Positions 7,084-17,569 of a DNA stretch of 64,000 nt are shown piece after piece. The notes below the pieces were generated by a model. The model saw only the letters and a program-made list of their open reading frames with translations. It ran no database searches and had not been told where the DNA came from. Source of the stretch: Candidatus Poribacteria bacterium. GTDB lineage: Bacteria > Poribacteria > WGA-4E > PCPOR2b. A program made the translations under genes and the position numbers. Position 1 is the stretch's first letter; each line of letters begins with the position of its first letter. The DNA is taken from assembly GCA_003635265.1 (NCBI GenBank), contig PYIZ01000010.1, positions 388,576 through 452,575 of the forward strand, written 5' to 3'.

Positions 7084-8802
7084 TCAAAACAGGAAGTAAC
7101 GCTGCGCCATCGGAAGGACCTCGGCGGGTTCACAGGTGAGTAGCTCACCGTCAGCGCGGACTTCGTAGGTTTCGGGATTTACCTCAATCTTCGGTAGGTA
7201 GGTATTGTTTATCATCGCTGACTTGTCTACCTCACGGCAGTTTTTCACGGGGATAGCCGGTTTTTGTAAACTGAGACGACTCCCAATCTCTCTTTCAGCA
7301 CCTGCTTGCGAGACAAAAGTATACGAGGCAGAATAGGGAACCCGTCCAAATGCACCAAACATCGGGCGCCCCAAAACTGGCTGTGGGGTCGGAATTGAGG
7401 CATTTGCGTCGCCCATCGCCGCCCAGACGAGGAATCCACCCTTCAGCACCAATTGCGGCTTGACGCCAAAAAATGCTGGGTGCCAGATAACAAGATCCGC
7501 TAGCTTACCCACTTCAATCGACCCAACATAGTCGCTGATCCCGTGGGTAATCGCCGGATTTATTGCGTACTTGGCAACGTATCGTTTTGCACGAACGTTA
7601 TCGTTGTAGCTTGTCTCTTCAGGGAGGCGACCGCGTTGCTCCTGCATCTTGTGGGCGGTCTGCCATGTGCGGAGAATCACCTCGCCAACACGCCCCATCG
7701 CCTGTGAATCGGACGCCATCATGCTAAACGCACCGAGATCGTGCAGGATGTCTTCAGCGGCAATGGTTTCTGGTCGGATCCGCGACTCCGCAAAGGCGAG
7801 ATCTTCGGGAATAGAGGCATCGAGGTGGTGGCAAACCATCAACATGTCGAGGTGCTCATCAATCGTGTTGACTGTGAATGGTCGCGTGGGATTGGTCGAG
7901 GAGGGTAACACATTGCTTTGACCGCAGACTTTGATGATGTCCGGCGCATGTCCACCACCAGCGCCTTCTGTGTGGTAGGTATGAATCGTTCGCCCCTTGA
8001 ACGCAGCAATCGAATCTTCAACAAAACCCGCCTCATTTAGCGTGTCCGTGTGGATAGCGACCTGCACATCGTACTGATCGGCAACAGACAAACAACAGTC
8101 GATCGCAGCGGACGTTGTCCCCCAATCCTCATGAAGTTTTAACCCCAGCGCCCCTGCTTCAATCTGTTCGTTAAGCGATTCTGGCAACGACGAGTTTCCC
8201 TTACCTAGAAAGCCGAGATTGATTGGAAACCCCTCGGCGGCTTCCAGCATCCGCCCGATATTCCATACGCCGGGTGTGCAGGTGGTAGCGTTGGTCCCGG
8301 TTGCGGGTCCGGTTCCTCCGCCAATCATCGTTGTGACCCCTGACGAAAGCGCTTCATCAATCTGCTGTGGACAAATGAAGTGGATATGGACATCAAGTCC
8401 TCCCGGGGTCACAATCATTCCTTCAGCGGCGATGACCTCTGTTCCCGCACCGACAATCATTCCCTCGTTGACGCCATCCATGATATTCGGATTGCCCGAC
8501 TTCCCAATCCCGATGATCTTTCCGTCACGCACCCCGATGTCCGCCTTGACGATTCCCCAATAATCCAAAATCAGGGCATTCGTCAGGACAAGATCAAGAA
8601 CACCTTCTGCCCTTGTAGCACCGGGCATCTGTCCCATACCATCGCGTAACGTCTTACCACCGCCAAATTTCGACTCATCGCCGTAAACGGTATGGTCTTT
8701 TTCGACCTCAATAAATAGCCCTGTATCTGCAAGGCGGACCTTATCGCCAACGGTTGGCCCATAGATGTCAGTATATGTTCGTCGCGGAATGTTTAGTGCC
8801 AT
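7084..8802 (-). CDS. ureC: Urease subunit alpha
   Basis: 572-residue catalytic subunit hydrolysing urea to ammonia and carbamate in the cytoplasm. All nickel-site residues are present: His139 and His141 (HIHF), the carbamylated Lys222 (LKLHEDWG), His251, His277 and Asp365, with Cys324-His325 of the active-site flap (MVCHHLD). The start ATG is typical ([10 protein letters not shown]). It is the last gene of the urea block; the genes after it (DUF4258/DUF2283) are unrelated, and ureE, ureF and ureG are absent here, so nickel insertion must depend on loci elsewhere. Confidence 0.98.
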   Translation of the reverse strand: MALNIPRRTYTDIYGPTVGDKVRLADTGLFIEVEKDHTVYGDESKFGGGKTLRDGMGQMPGATRAEGVLDLVLTNALILDYWGIVKADIGVRDGKIIGIGKSGNPNIMDGVNEGMIVGAGTEVIAAEGMIVTPGGLDVHIHFICPQQIDEALSSGVTTMIGGGTGPATGTNATTCTPGVWNIGRMLEAAEGFPINLGFLGKGNSSLPESLNEQIEAGALGLKLHEDWGTTSAAIDCCLSVADQYDVQVAIHTDTLNEAGFVEDSIAAFKGRTIHTYHTEGAGGGHAPDIIKVCGQSNVLPSSTNPTRPFTVNTIDEHLDMLMVCHHLDASIPEDLAFAESRIRPETIAAEDILHDLGAFSMMASDSQAMGRVGEVILRTWQTAHKMQEQRGRLPEETSYNDNVRAKRYVAKYAINPAITHGISDYVGSIEVGKLADLVIWHPAFFGVKPQLVLKGGFLVWAAMGDANASIPTPQPVLGRPMFGAFGRVPYSASYTFVSQAGAEREIGSRLSLQKPAIPVKNCREVDKSAMINNTYLPKIEVNPETYEVRADGELLTCEPAEVLPMAQRYFLF

Positions 8803-8867
8803 TGTTCTTCCTTATATGTGGCAATAGGACTCCAATTTGAGATATGCGCCAATCAAGGGCAGTTTTT

Positions 8868-9182
8868 TTACCCTTTATCAAGCGATCCATCAGTTCGATT
8901 GTTTAGCCCATGCACGATCCGTTTGCCCTTTAATTCCGTAAGCGTCACTGTCTTTTCGTCCCCCGGCTCAAAGCGAACTGCAACTCCAGAAGGGATATTC
9001 AACCGCATCCCAAATGCTTTCTCCCGCTCAAACCTGAGCGCGGCGTTCACCTCAAAAAAGTGGAAGTGTGAACCGACCTGTATCGGTCTATCGCCGGTGT
9101 TAGCGACTATCAACTCGACAGTTTCACGCCCATCGTTGGCGGTGATGCTATTTTCTGCAAGTATATATTCTCCGGGAATCAT
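8868..9182 (-). CDS. ureB: Urease subunit beta
   Basis: 104-residue beta subunit. [10 protein letters not shown] at the start, then [20 protein letters not shown] and the tail [20 protein letters not shown] are standard UreB features. It forms the urease trimer unit with UreA and UreC. AGAGGAAAG precedes the ATG. It is 8 nt after ureA and 65 nt before ureC, within one transcription unit. Confidence 0.97.
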   Translation of the reverse strand: MIPGEYILAENSITANDGRETVELIVANTGDRPIQVGSHFHFFEVNAALRFEREKAFGMRLNIPSGVAVRFEPGDEKTVTLTELKGKRIVHGLNNRTDGSLDKG

Positions 9183-9190
9183 CTTTCCTC

Positions 9191-9493
9191 TTACCGAATC
9201 GGATTGTGAACAGTGACAAGTTTTGTGCCATCGGGAAATGTGCCTTCGACCTGTACCTCGTGCAGCATCTCCGGCACCCCTTCCATCACATCATCGCGGC
9301 TCAGTAGTGTCGTGCCGTACTGCATCAACTCCGCAACCGATTTGCCGTCACGGATGCCCTCTAAGATTTCAGCAGTGATGATAGCAACCGCTTCAGGATA
9401 GTTGAGCGTTAATCCACGCGCCCGCCGATCCTTTGCAAGCTGCGCAGCGACGTAAATCATCAGTTTCTCTTGTTCACGCGGTGTCAAGTTCAA
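9191..9493 (-). CDS. ureA: Urease subunit gamma (TTG start)
   Basis: 100-residue gamma subunit: [18 protein letters not shown] at the start and [11 protein letters not shown] at the end are diagnostic. The start is TTG at 9493 with GGAGGAG seven bases upstream. Separate UreA and UreB genes are the common bacterial layout. It follows ureD by 18 nt. Confidence 0.97.
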   Translation of the reverse strand: MNLTPREQEKLMIYVAAQLAKDRRARGLTLNYPEAVAIITAEILEGIRDGKSVAELMQYGTTLLSRDDVMEGVPEMLHEVQVEGTFPDGTKLVTVHNPIR

Positions 9494-9511
9494 GAATCAT
9501 CTCCTCCAAGT

Positions 9512-10360
9512 CTAATACTTTCTCAAGTCAACAGTTTGAATTCCAAAATGTTCCGTTTTTAGCCAATCCCAAATCGCCTGAAAGGTGGCTTGGATCGCCT
9601 CTGCGTTGTGAGCGAGCATCCGGATAACAATACCACCCCGTTGTAACTGAGCCAACCCACCAATCGATTTTGACGGCTGATTGAGGGTTGGCTCGGCAAC
9701 CTCACATAGCATCTCCCACCAATCCATCTCAAAATTACCAACCAGATACCAACTTCCCCAGCATGCATACTCCTCCAGCACACCGGGTCCAGTGAGGTAA
9801 CGCTGGCACTTCGGTTGGATGCGGCAGGTGTCGTAAAGCAACAACCCATCCGAATCAGCCATCTCAATGCGACTCTGATATTGCGAAAATACCAACGTTT
9901 CGCCCCGCGCCAATCGCCCCGGCATGACAATCTCCTGTAAGGCAACCTTTGCCCCACGCTCTAAAAAGAGGGAGATACCTTGAATGAAGTTCGCATCTCG
10001 GAACAGGATTGTCGAATCGGGTAGGTATTCAAAAATCGCATCTTGCCCGACCCTAACCCGCATCGATTGTGTCGCACCCTGACCGGGCATCGCATAAACT
10101 TTCGTCGATGCTTGTGTCGTCAGAGTCGCGTGAGTGTTGGGGGCGAGTGTCACGTCAATCTGGTAATCGTCCCCCTGAACCACGCCTCCCGTCGGACTCA
10201 AAAGGTACACACAAGCACAACCCGACTCGTCATAACGCGGTTTCATCACCTGCAACGGGACCCGAAAGAAACTCTCCACCATCACGGTTCGATCGTTCTG
10301 CTGTGCAAAAGCGAGTCTGAGTTCGCCGTGACGCCCGGCGTTAGAATCGATGCGTGACAT
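9512..10360 (-). CDS. ureD: Urease accessory protein UreD
   Basis: 282 residues. UreD (UreH) is the scaffold on which UreF and UreG assemble to deliver nickel and CO2 to apo-urease. Recognisable segments are LLSPTGGVVQGDDYQIDV, then TLTTQASTKVYAMP and YLPDSTILFRDANF. The gene starts one base after urtE ends, so transport and hydrolysis genes are physically joined. It is the only urease maturation gene in the window. Confidence 0.95.
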   Translation of the reverse strand: MSRIDSNAGRHGELRLAFAQQNDRTVMVESFFRVPLQVMKPRYDESGCACVYLLSPTGGVVQGDDYQIDVTLAPNTHATLTTQASTKVYAMPGQGATQSMRVRVGQDAIFEYLPDSTILFRDANFIQGISLFLERGAKVALQEIVMPGRLARGETLVFSQYQSRIEMADSDGLLLYDTCRIQPKCQRYLTGPGVLEEYACWGSWYLVGNFEMDWWEMLCEVAEPTLNQPSKSIGGLAQLQRGGIVIRMLAHNAEAIQATFQAIWDWLKTEHFGIQTVDLRKY

Positions 10361-10361
10361 A

Positions 10362-11057
10362 CTAAACGCTCAGGTACTCCCTAATCATGTTCTCGTGAAG
10401 CGCGCTGGTCTCACCATTTGCAACAATTTCACCCCGGTTCATAATGTAAAACTGCTGGCAGAACTCCCGAACAAAATCAAGATACTGTTCAACGATGAGG
10501 ATTGTCATCCGCTTGTTCTCAACCAATTGGCGCAGCACCGTCCCAATCTGTTGTATGATGTTCGGTTGAATCCCTTCCGTTGGCTCGTCGAGAATCAGAA
10601 CCTTCGGATCAGTAACAAGGGCACGTCCAATAGCGAGTTGCTGCTGTTGCCCACCGGACAGATCGCCCCCCATACGGTTCCCCATTTCCCTAAGAATCGG
10701 GAACAGTTCATATATTTCATCAGGGATCTGAGTCTGTTTGTCCGCCCGTGCCGAGAGTCCAATTCTCAAATTCTCCTCAACAGTCAACCTCGGAAAGATC
10801 ATCCGACCTTGCGGTACGTAAGCCAATCCGGCACGAATCCGACGATGTGCCGCAATCCCCACAAATTCCTGTTCCTCGATCTGAATAGATCCAGACGACG
10901 GTTTGAGCAATCCGACGATGTTATTCATCAGCGTCGTTTTACCCACGCCATTGCGTCCCATCATAGAGACAATCGTCTCCGCGGGCACGTGGACGTCAAC
11001 CCCACGCAGTACTTGGACTTCCCCGTATGAAAATGAAAGATTAGAAACTGTCAGCAT
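10362..11057 (-). CDS. urtE: Urea ABC transporter ATP-binding protein UrtE
   Basis: 231-residue ABC ATPase of the branched-chain-amino-acid/urea type (LivF-like). Walker A is GRNGVGKTT, the signature LSGGQQQQLAIGRAL and Walker B VLILDEPTEGIQP. The phrase EPTEGIQPNII is characteristic for UrtE. It pairs with UrtD to energise the UrtB/UrtC permease. It is the last transporter gene, 2 nt after urtD. Confidence 0.95.
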   Translation of the reverse strand: MLTVSNLSFSYGEVQVLRGVDVHVPAETIVSMMGRNGVGKTTLMNNIVGLLKPSSGSIQIEEQEFVGIAAHRRIRAGLAYVPQGRMIFPRLTVEENLRIGLSARADKQTQIPDEIYELFPILREMGNRMGGDLSGGQQQQLAIGRALVTDPKVLILDEPTEGIQPNIIQQIGTVLRQLVENKRMTILIVEQYLDFVREFCQQFYIMNRGEIVANGETSALHENMIREYLSV

Positions 11058-11059
11058 AA

Positions 11060-11860
11060 CTATCGACCCAAATACGCTTCTATAACTTCCTCGTTCTGCT
11101 GAACCTCGTGCATCATTCCTTCCGCCATGATAATCCCCTCGTTCAACACAGTCACGAACGAATCGAGTTGACGCACAAAATCCATATCGTGTTCAATGAC
11201 GATGAGCGTGTGGTCCTCCTTCAATTCAAGGAGGAGTTCAGCGGTCAATGCCGTCTCCGCATCTGTTAAACCCGCAGCAGGTTCATCAACGAGGAGCAGT
11301 TTGGGGTCTGATAGAACGAGTGTACTAATTGCCAACCATTGACGTTGCCCATGGCTCAGATATTTCGCTTCACGATGTAGCTCATCAGCAAGCCCGACAC
11401 GCTCCAGAATCTCCATAATCCTTTCACGCTGCGCATTAGTTGTACTACCAAACAGATTCGACCACAGGCGGTAGTGACCGGGGAGGGCGAGTTCCATATT
11501 CTCGTAGGTCGTGAGGCTATCAAAAACCGTCGGCGTCTGAAATTTCCTGCCGATCCCCCGCAGTGCGATCTCGGCTTCCGTCTGCTGGGTAATGTCAGCG
11601 CCATCGAAAAAGACAGATCCGGTGGTCGGTCGGGTTTTACCGCTCACAACATCGCAGAGCGTTGTTTTGCCCGCACCGTTGGGACCAATGATCACACGGA
11701 GCTCATTATATTCAATTCCTAGAGCTTCTATGTCCAACGCCTTGAAGCCATCAAAGACAGCGGTAATATCCTCCAAAAAGAGCAGATACCGCTCTTCGGT
11801 AAATCGACTGTCGCGTGGGCTATACTCTTTGTACTCAGCAATCCGTTGGGCTTGGTTCAT
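11060..11860 (-). CDS. urtD: Urea ABC transporter ATP-binding protein UrtD
   Basis: 266 residues from the ATG at 11860, which is 10-11 nt from GAGGAGG; an in-frame TTG at 11872 almost touches that site and is less likely. Walker A GPNGAGKTT, signature LSHGQRQWLAI and Walker B LLLVDEPAAGLTD are clear. The N-terminal extension before the ATPase core (RYLLFLEDITAVFDGFKAL) is usual for UrtD. 31 nt after urtC. Confidence 0.94.
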   Translation of the reverse strand: MNQAQRIAEYKEYSPRDSRFTEERYLLFLEDITAVFDGFKALDIEALGIEYNELRVIIGPNGAGKTTLCDVVSGKTRPTTGSVFFDGADITQQTEAEIALRGIGRKFQTPTVFDSLTTYENMELALPGHYRLWSNLFGSTTNAQRERIMEILERVGLADELHREAKYLSHGQRQWLAISTLVLSDPKLLLVDEPAAGLTDAETALTAELLLELKEDHTLIVIEHDMDFVRQLDSFVTVLNEGIIMAEGMMHEVQQNEEVIEAYLGR

Positions 11861-11891
11861 ATTGACAGGCAATCCTCCTCAATGATTATCC

Positions 11892-13142
11892 TCATTTCGC
11901 CTTACCCACCAAGCGATTCCACAAATCAATCAAGCCACCGGGGAACAGTAGAACCACTCCAATGAATAGTCCGCCCAAAATAAACTGCCAATACTCCGCC
12001 CTCCAAGTAAACAGCAACAGATTCTTTTCGGAGGTAAAAAAGTTATAGAGCAGATTCACCGCCAAGGTCCCCAGGATCGCTCCGGACAGCGCACCACGTC
12101 CGCCAACCGCGACCCAGACGACCACTAAGATCGATGCACTCGCTTCCATGTTCGTTGGAGTAAAAATACCCATCTGCGGCGCGTACAGCATACCACCGAG
12201 TCCCGCAATCATACCCGCAAGGCTAAAAGCGAAGAGCTTATAGATGTAGGGTTTATAACCTGAAAAACGCAAGGTCGTTTCGTCATCTCGGATGGCGATC
12301 AGGATGCGCCCCAGACGGGATCTGACGATCTGCTTGCACAATGCGTAAACCCCAACAAGCGCGAGAAGCGTGATGATATATAGGCTCACCTTGACATGAG
12401 GGGTTGTCAGCTTGAATCCCGCAATTCGGTCGAACCGCGTCAAGCCATTTGTACCACACAACTTCATGTTGTTCATGCAGAACACCAGCCATCCGGCGAC
12501 CGTAATCGCCTGCGTCAAGATGGCAAAATAAACACCACGAACCCGACTCTTAAATCCAAAATAACCGATCGCCAAAGCCGCTATTCCCGGAATCAGCAAT
12601 CCCAGAGTCACCGTGACCGGAAGCGTGTAGAACGGCTTCCAGAACCATGGAACGAGGGCGTCTCCCGGCGCTTCACCAACTTTGTACGGATAGACCACGT
12701 ACAGGCAGGCAGGGATTTTCCAGTTGTTCGCATCTATAATCCCCTCCGGACCGCCATGGTGCGCCAAGTACATCCCCATCGCGTAGCCTCCGAGCGCGAA
12801 AAAGAAGGCTTGGCACAGGCTCAAGATGCCGGTGTAGCCCCAGATAAGATCAAGCCCCACCGCTACAATCGCAAACGCCATGTACCGACCAAGCATGTTC
12901 ACTGTTCCCAGAGTAATCAACCCCATGTAGTACAAGGCTGGGATGACGACTAATCCAATGAAAAACAGCGCCCACGGCACATAACGACGGAGAAAAATTG
13001 ATAACTGACCGTTGACTAAACCGCTCTCCGCCTCGGTCTTTCTATCTTCCCACAATTTCTGTTCGTCGGTCTCAACAGATTGGAGGCTCGCGTCGCTAGC
13101 AGCCTGATCGCCCGTTTGCGTAACGGCAGTTCTTCTAAACAT
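11892..13142 (-). CDS. urtC: Urea ABC transporter permease UrtC
   Basis: 416-residue inner-membrane permease with about ten hydrophobic segments (LivM type). A hydrophilic N-terminal 45 residues precedes the first helix. Family segments: GYTGILSLCQAFFFALGGYA and the EAA-like loop YKLFAFSLAGMIAGLGGMLY. The inserted periplasmic part with a DANNWKIPACL stretch is common in UrtC. Start ATG overlaps the 3' end of urtB by 8 nt. Confidence 0.95.
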   Translation of the reverse strand: MFRRTAVTQTGDQAASDASLQSVETDEQKLWEDRKTEAESGLVNGQLSIFLRRYVPWALFFIGLVVIPALYYMGLITLGTVNMLGRYMAFAIVAVGLDLIWGYTGILSLCQAFFFALGGYAMGMYLAHHGGPEGIIDANNWKIPACLYVVYPYKVGEAPGDALVPWFWKPFYTLPVTVTLGLLIPGIAALAIGYFGFKSRVRGVYFAILTQAITVAGWLVFCMNNMKLCGTNGLTRFDRIAGFKLTTPHVKVSLYIITLLALVGVYALCKQIVRSRLGRILIAIRDDETTLRFSGYKPYIYKLFAFSLAGMIAGLGGMLYAPQMGIFTPTNMEASASILVVVWVAVGGRGALSGAILGTLAVNLLYNFFTSEKNLLLFTWRAEYWQFILGGLFIGVVLLFPGGLIDLWNRLVGKAK

Positions 13143-14928
13143 CGCTCAACCTGCCTTTCGGTGCGAACAAGCCTGCGGGTTTAAACTGGATGAAACCAAC
13201 GATAATAATCAGGAGTAGGATTTTTGCCCATATTGCCCCAACCACCATAGACCCAATTCCCAACGGCTCGATCACCTTCGTCAGCACACCGATCCCTAGT
13301 CCCGCACAGATAACACCAATCAGTTCACCCACGCCACCCGTCACAACAACCAGAAATGAATCAATGATAAAGTTGTTCTGCCCCATGTCGGGCGTAACCC
13401 CGCCGATGAGGGTCCACGCATATCCCGCCACGCCCGCAATCCCGGAACCGAAAGCAAAGGTATACCGGTCAACGCGCTGAGTGTTCACGCCCATGCTGTT
13501 CGCCATATTCCGATTCTGCATGGTCGCTCGCATCCGCAAGCCCAACTTGGTGTAGTTCATCAGGTAATAGATCAGCAGCACACACAAGCCACACAGGACG
13601 ATGATAAAGCAGCGGCTGTAGGGAACGATGAGGTCTTGCACAACCTCAAGCCCACCACGCGCCCAAGTCGGTGCATTCACGCCGATGTTGTCGCCGTAGC
13701 GAAGACGCACCAGTTGAATCAGTAGAAGTCCTATCCCCCATGTTGCCAGCAGTGACTCTAAGGGACGCCGATACAGGTGGCGGACAACTGAAAGCTCGAT
13801 GAGGTAACCGACAAAAGCTGCCGCTAGAAATGACACAGGCAATGCCGCGACATAATACCAGTCAGATGGACTATCCGGCGTATGACCAAACAACCTTTGC
13901 ATCTCAAAGGTCGCATAAGCACCTATCATCATCAATTCACCGTGCGCCATATTGATCACGCCCATCAATCCAAACGTAATAGCCAACCCCAATGCCATGA
14001 GGATAAGAACCGATCCAAGTGAAAGCCCGCGGAATATATTGCCAACACCACCTACAAAACCTTGATAGTTGCTAATCTGGTTAATGGCGTATTTATACGC
14101 AATAGCGTACTTGTAGATACCTAGCGCCTCTACATCAGCCGGTTCAAGATCCTCAATGTCTGTCCCTTCCTCAAAGTCCGGCAAGGCTTCCACCTCTATC
14201 ATCAGTTCATCAAACATCTCCTGCAATCGGGGAAGGCCACGCAGGCTTTTCATCTCTCCTAACTCGCGGACAATTTCAAGATGTGCGTCCGGATCCTGTT
14301 CTAAAGATGTCCGACTCAGCCGAATAAGGAGCAGGCTCTCCTTGGCAATATACCGGATTTTCTTGACCGGGTCGTTCTGCACCATCGCCTCGAGCTGGGG
14401 AACACCCTCGATAATCCCCGGAGGGTCACCACACTTTTTAACACCTGACATCCGGATTTCAGGATCGGGCGATGAGAGCCTAACAAGAAACTTCGCGCTG
14501 TTTGTGAGTTTGCGTTCCGCCCTTGATGGACTAATCTCTTCGAGTTCTTCCAATGGGATCTGAGCCTGTTTTCCGTCCGCATCCAGAATTGGCTCACTAG
14601 TCAGCAGGTCTGACAGGAGACAGAATTCGTTGAAGTCCTCGTCCTCAATGGTTTCTATGCAAAGCACCACCTCCCCGTTCCAGAGGTAGAGTTCGCCCAA
14701 TTTATATGACTCAAGGATTGCTTCTACGCGCAGATCTCCAGACTGTGCCAGCGTCATGATAGCCGCTTTGCGGGCTGCGGCATCGTCGCCAGCAAACTTG
14801 TGAACTTCAGATCTGATAAATGCGTCGTCTACTTCCGCAAGACAGGGATATAGAATGCCAATTATTTGTAAGAAAATAAGGGAGATGATTATGCAGATTC
14901 TTGACATGGGGCTATAGGGAGGATTCAT
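13135..14928 (-). CDS. urtB: Urea ABC transporter permease UrtB
   Basis: About 597 residues from the ATG at 14928 (ATG 14907 is an equal candidate). After a signal-like stretch (CIIISLIFLQIIGILYPCLA) comes a 250-residue extracytoplasmic region with HEAT-like helices, then eight or so membrane segments of a LivH-type permease with GLMGVINMAHGELMMIGAYA and NSMGVNTQRVDRYTFAFGSG. The large N-terminal addition is a known feature of UrtB. The frame extends further upstream through pyrimidine-rich DNA; I treat that part as not translated. Overlaps urtC. Confidence 0.92.
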   Translation of the reverse strand: MNPPYSPMSRICIIISLIFLQIIGILYPCLAEVDDAFIRSEVHKFAGDDAAARKAAIMTLAQSGDLRVEAILESYKLGELYLWNGEVVLCIETIEDEDFNEFCLLSDLLTSEPILDADGKQAQIPLEELEEISPSRAERKLTNSAKFLVRLSSPDPEIRMSGVKKCGDPPGIIEGVPQLEAMVQNDPVKKIRYIAKESLLLIRLSRTSLEQDPDAHLEIVRELGEMKSLRGLPRLQEMFDELMIEVEALPDFEEGTDIEDLEPADVEALGIYKYAIAYKYAINQISNYQGFVGGVGNIFRGLSLGSVLILMALGLAITFGLMGVINMAHGELMMIGAYATFEMQRLFGHTPDSPSDWYYVAALPVSFLAAAFVGYLIELSVVRHLYRRPLESLLATWGIGLLLIQLVRLRYGDNIGVNAPTWARGGLEVVQDLIVPYSRCFIIVLCGLCVLLIYYLMNYTKLGLRMRATMQNRNMANSMGVNTQRVDRYTFAFGSGIAGVAGYAWTLIGGVTPDMGQNNFIIDSFLVVVTGGVGELIGVICAGLGIGVLTKVIEPLGIGSMVVGAIWAKILLLIIIVGFIQFKPAGLFAPKGRLSDV

Positions 14929-14959
14929 TAATTCATTGTGTGAAACGTGAAAATGCAGC

Positions 14960-15095
14960 GGGTGAGAAAAGGGAAAACGAGAGAACGAGAAAACGGGAAA
15001 ATATGGAAGCGGGGGAACGAGGAAAAGACACATTCCCTCGCTCCCTTGCTCACACTTTCTCCCTTTTCTTCGTTCTCCGGTTTTCTCCTCCGTTA
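14960..15095. repeat. Purine-rich/pyrimidine-rich spacer with loose inverted arms
   Basis: Between urtA and urtB, the plus strand runs from a GA-rich tract (GAGAAAAGGGAAAACGAGAG, about 14964-15010) to a CT-rich tract (about 15040-15090) that roughly complements it. The RNA could fold as a long imperfect hairpin and might set the ratio of UrtA to the membrane parts by protecting the urtA end. That role is a guess. Confidence 0.4.
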
Positions 15096-15096
15096 A

Positions 15097-16371
15097 CTAC
15101 ATTCCAGCTTTTTCCTTCGGACCGCCGGTTGGCGCAGGATATTTGCCATCTGGATGGAGATACCTGCTGAACGAATCGGGCGAAACCAGTCCGTCCGACT
15201 TGTAGATAATCTTGAACTGACCATTCTTCTTAATTTCACCGATGTAGACCGGTTTCAGGGTATGCTGGTTGCTGGCGTGCATCATCTTCTTGCCGCCGGG
15301 TGCGTCAAATTCCAATCCGTAGACCGCTTCTCGCACCTTATCAACATCGAAGGAACCCGCTTTCTCGACAGCTGCCTTCCAGACATACACACCAAAGTAA
15401 GCTGCTTCAATTGGATCGTCGGTGACACGCTTTGAGCCACCCGGCAAACCATTTCGCTCACAGAACGCCTTGAAGTTCTTCACAAACTTCTTATTCTCGG
15501 GCGTATTGACGCTCTGGAAATAATTCCAAGCCGCAAGGTGTCCAACGAGCGGCGGCACGTCCATTGCACGTAACTCATCTTCTGCAACAGAGAACGCCAT
15601 AATCGGACAGTCATCGGAGGTCAAGCCCTGATTCGCGAACTCTTTATAGAAAGGTACATTGCTGTCGCCATTGATCGTGGACAATACACAGGCGTCGCCG
15701 CCGGCAGCAAACTTCTTGATTTTGCCAACGATGGTCTGATAATCCTGATGGTGGAACGGCGTATACTCTTCGACGATATTCTCATCGGGAACACCCTTGG
15801 TCTTCAGATAAGCCTTCAGCACCTTATTTGCCGTGCGCGGGAAAACATAGTCTGTTCCCAACAGATAGAATTTCTTGGCTTCAACCTCTTCCATCATATA
15901 CTCAGCCGCAGGAATCAGCTGCTGGTTCGGGGTCGCGGCGGTGTAGAAAACGTTGAGCGACTGCTCTTCGCCTTCGTATTGCACCGGGTAGAAAAGTAGA
16001 GAATTATGTTCTTCAAAAACAGGGAGCACAGACTTCCGACTTACAGAAGTCCAGCAACCAAAGACCACAGCGACTTCTTCCTTGACGATTAAATCCTTCG
16101 CTTTTTCAGCAAAAAGATCCCAGTCACTGGCAGGATCAACAACAACAGGCTCAATCTGTTTCCCCATCACCCCACCGGCGGCGTTAATCTCTTCGACCGC
16201 CATCAACACAACGTCCCTGAGAGAAGTCTCAGAAATTGCCATTGTTCCACTCAAAGAATGTAGCACACCAATTTTTACTTCATGATGCCCAGCGTCTACC
16301 TCTTCAACGCCGAGCATTCCTACAACGAAAAGCAATAAACCTATCACAACAATACTGTACAATCGAAACAT
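15097..16371 (-). CDS. urtA: Urea ABC transporter substrate-binding protein UrtA
   Basis: 424 residues with a Sec signal peptide ([20 protein letters not shown], cleavage near VDAG). The mature protein is a periplasmic binding protein of the UrtA type: [19 protein letters not shown], then [20 protein letters not shown] and [10 protein letters not shown] are family hallmarks. It captures urea and hands it to UrtB/UrtC. AAGGAGATTATCAA precedes the ATG. Only 46 nt separate it from the porin gene upstream, with no promoter seen between, so one transcript is likely. Confidence 0.96.
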   Translation of the reverse strand: MFRLYSIVVIGLLLFVVGMLGVEEVDAGHHEVKIGVLHSLSGTMAISETSLRDVVLMAVEEINAAGGVMGKQIEPVVVDPASDWDLFAEKAKDLIVKEEVAVVFGCWTSVSRKSVLPVFEEHNSLLFYPVQYEGEEQSLNVFYTAATPNQQLIPAAEYMMEEVEAKKFYLLGTDYVFPRTANKVLKAYLKTKGVPDENIVEEYTPFHHQDYQTIVGKIKKFAAGGDACVLSTINGDSNVPFYKEFANQGLTSDDCPIMAFSVAEDELRAMDVPPLVGHLAAWNYFQSVNTPENKKFVKNFKAFCERNGLPGGSKRVTDDPIEAAYFGVYVWKAAVEKAGSFDVDKVREAVYGLEFDAPGGKKMMHASNQHTLKPVYIGEIKKNGQFKIIYKSDGLVSPDSFSRYLHPDGKYPAPTGGPKEKAGM

Positions 16372-16417
16372 TTGATAATCTCCTTAAAAATTTGTGTTTA
16401 TTGAATCTTTAATTGAA

Positions 16418-17380
16418 TTAATATGTAAAAAGCGATTCAACTGCAATGATAGTCTCTTCAGCGTCAAGCCGCTGTTTGAATTCAGCGAGGAGTAACCAGT
16501 TATCTGTGGCGCTATAAGAAGGACTAAACGTGAACTCCGTGGAAGTATCGTCATTATCCGTAGTGATACCACTGAAACGGAGCGTTACACCAATCGGCGC
16601 AGAGATGATATCCGCCAGCGAAACATTCGCCATACCCAAAAAGTGCATACCACTGTTACCGTCAGCACCCCAGTTCCCCAGCAAATCAATTTCTCCAGCG
16701 AGGGTTAGCGGTCCCTGTGCGAATGACACCCAAGCATTAAGTTCAGTCTGCGTATAGTCGTCCATCGCATCTAACGCATAGCCAACCTTCGCAGTAATCT
16801 GTTCAATTGGGTTCAACGCGAGTTGAGCTTCAATACCAGGGGTCCCCGCATCCGTTTCGTTCGCATCCCAAACGCTAGATAGAAACGCGACGTAAAGTCC
16901 CGCTTGTTTCATCGGTTTCACATTGACTGCGACACCGTTCTGATAACCGGGATAAGGGATACCTTCCGAAAAAGAGTATTGATAAAGACCTGTCGGCTCT
17001 GCCGCCTCAAAGCCCAAAGAACTGAGGAAGCGCCCCGCAGTAATGCTCACACCGGGCAGCATATCTTTAGGGGTGTATGTGACAAACCCCTGTTCCAACT
17101 TGATGCCTTGGTCGGGATCTGTGCTATCAATATCAACCTGCCCTATAACCGAACCGTAGTTCAGATGAAAGTCCATCTCGAACTGATCGAAAGACAGGCT
17201 TGTTTCAGTCTCATCGCCCATAGTCGTTACGGTCGACATATCAAGAAAACCTGAGACCGATAAGTTATCATTTAGTTTAATCTCCGCAGAGGCAGAACTG
17301 AGCGTCAAAGTCAGTGCTAACATAGCGAAGACACATAAATATGACCGTACACCTCTGCTATTTAACTCTGGTAAAATCAT
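16418..17380 (-). CDS. Putative outer-membrane porin, first gene of the urea operon
   Basis: 320 residues from the ATG at 17380 (AGGG upstream). A signal peptide (CVFAMLALTLTLSSASA) is followed by alternating amphipathic beta strands up to a C-terminal aromatic residue (ESLFTY), as barrel proteins need. GRFLSSLGFEAAEPTGLYQY resembles the OmpL-like/beta-barrel porin-2 (BBP2) type. It stands directly before urtA and after a sigma-54 promoter, so it is a good candidate for the outer-membrane route by which urea or related nitrogen compounds enter. Substrate is inferred from context only. Confidence 0.75.
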   Translation of the reverse strand: MILPELNSRGVRSYLCVFAMLALTLTLSSASAEIKLNDNLSVSGFLDMSTVTTMGDETETSLSFDQFEMDFHLNYGSVIGQVDIDSTDPDQGIKLEQGFVTYTPKDMLPGVSITAGRFLSSLGFEAAEPTGLYQYSFSEGIPYPGYQNGVAVNVKPMKQAGLYVAFLSSVWDANETDAGTPGIEAQLALNPIEQITAKVGYALDAMDDYTQTELNAWVSFAQGPLTLAGEIDLLGNWGADGNSGMHFLGMANVSLADIISAPIGVTLRFSGITTDNDDTSTEFTFSPSYSATDNWLLLAEFKQRLDAEETIIAVESLFTY

Positions 17381-17528
17381 CAATTACCCTCCATTTTTGA
17401 AATGATTTTGAAAGCGTCGGAACGGATTTCGTCCACACCCGCATTCAACTAGTCTATTGCCGAACCAGACATCCTGCTCATGATACGAGCGCCTTCGTCA
17501 ATGACCTAAAATGATACATTGATCAGTG

Positions 17529-17548
17529 TTGGCAAAAAAGATGCCAAA
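17529..17548 (-). promoter_or_regulatory. Sigma-54 (-24/-12) promoter of the porin-urt-ure operon
   Basis: Minus strand TTTGGCATCTTTTTTGCCAA: GG at 17545-17544 and GC at 17533-17532, exactly the GG-N10-GC spacing of RpoN promoters, with TTGGCA and TTTTTTGC close to consensus. Transcription would begin near 17520, about 140 nt before the porin ATG. RpoN promoters need an activator such as NtrC. Confidence 0.75.
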
Positions 17549-17569
17549 GACTGACCGGGATGTGTTTTA

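Noticed and set aside
12396..12953. Long reading frame antisense to urtC (and a similar one at 10350-11030 antisense to urtE)
   Set aside because: Low-complexity basic translation, no ribosome site, and the opposite strand carries strongly conserved transporter genes.
14929..15033. N-terminal extension of urtB starting at 15033
   Set aside because: It translates a pyrimidine-rich spacer into Phe/Pro/Ser repeats with no family match; the signal-like stretch begins downstream.
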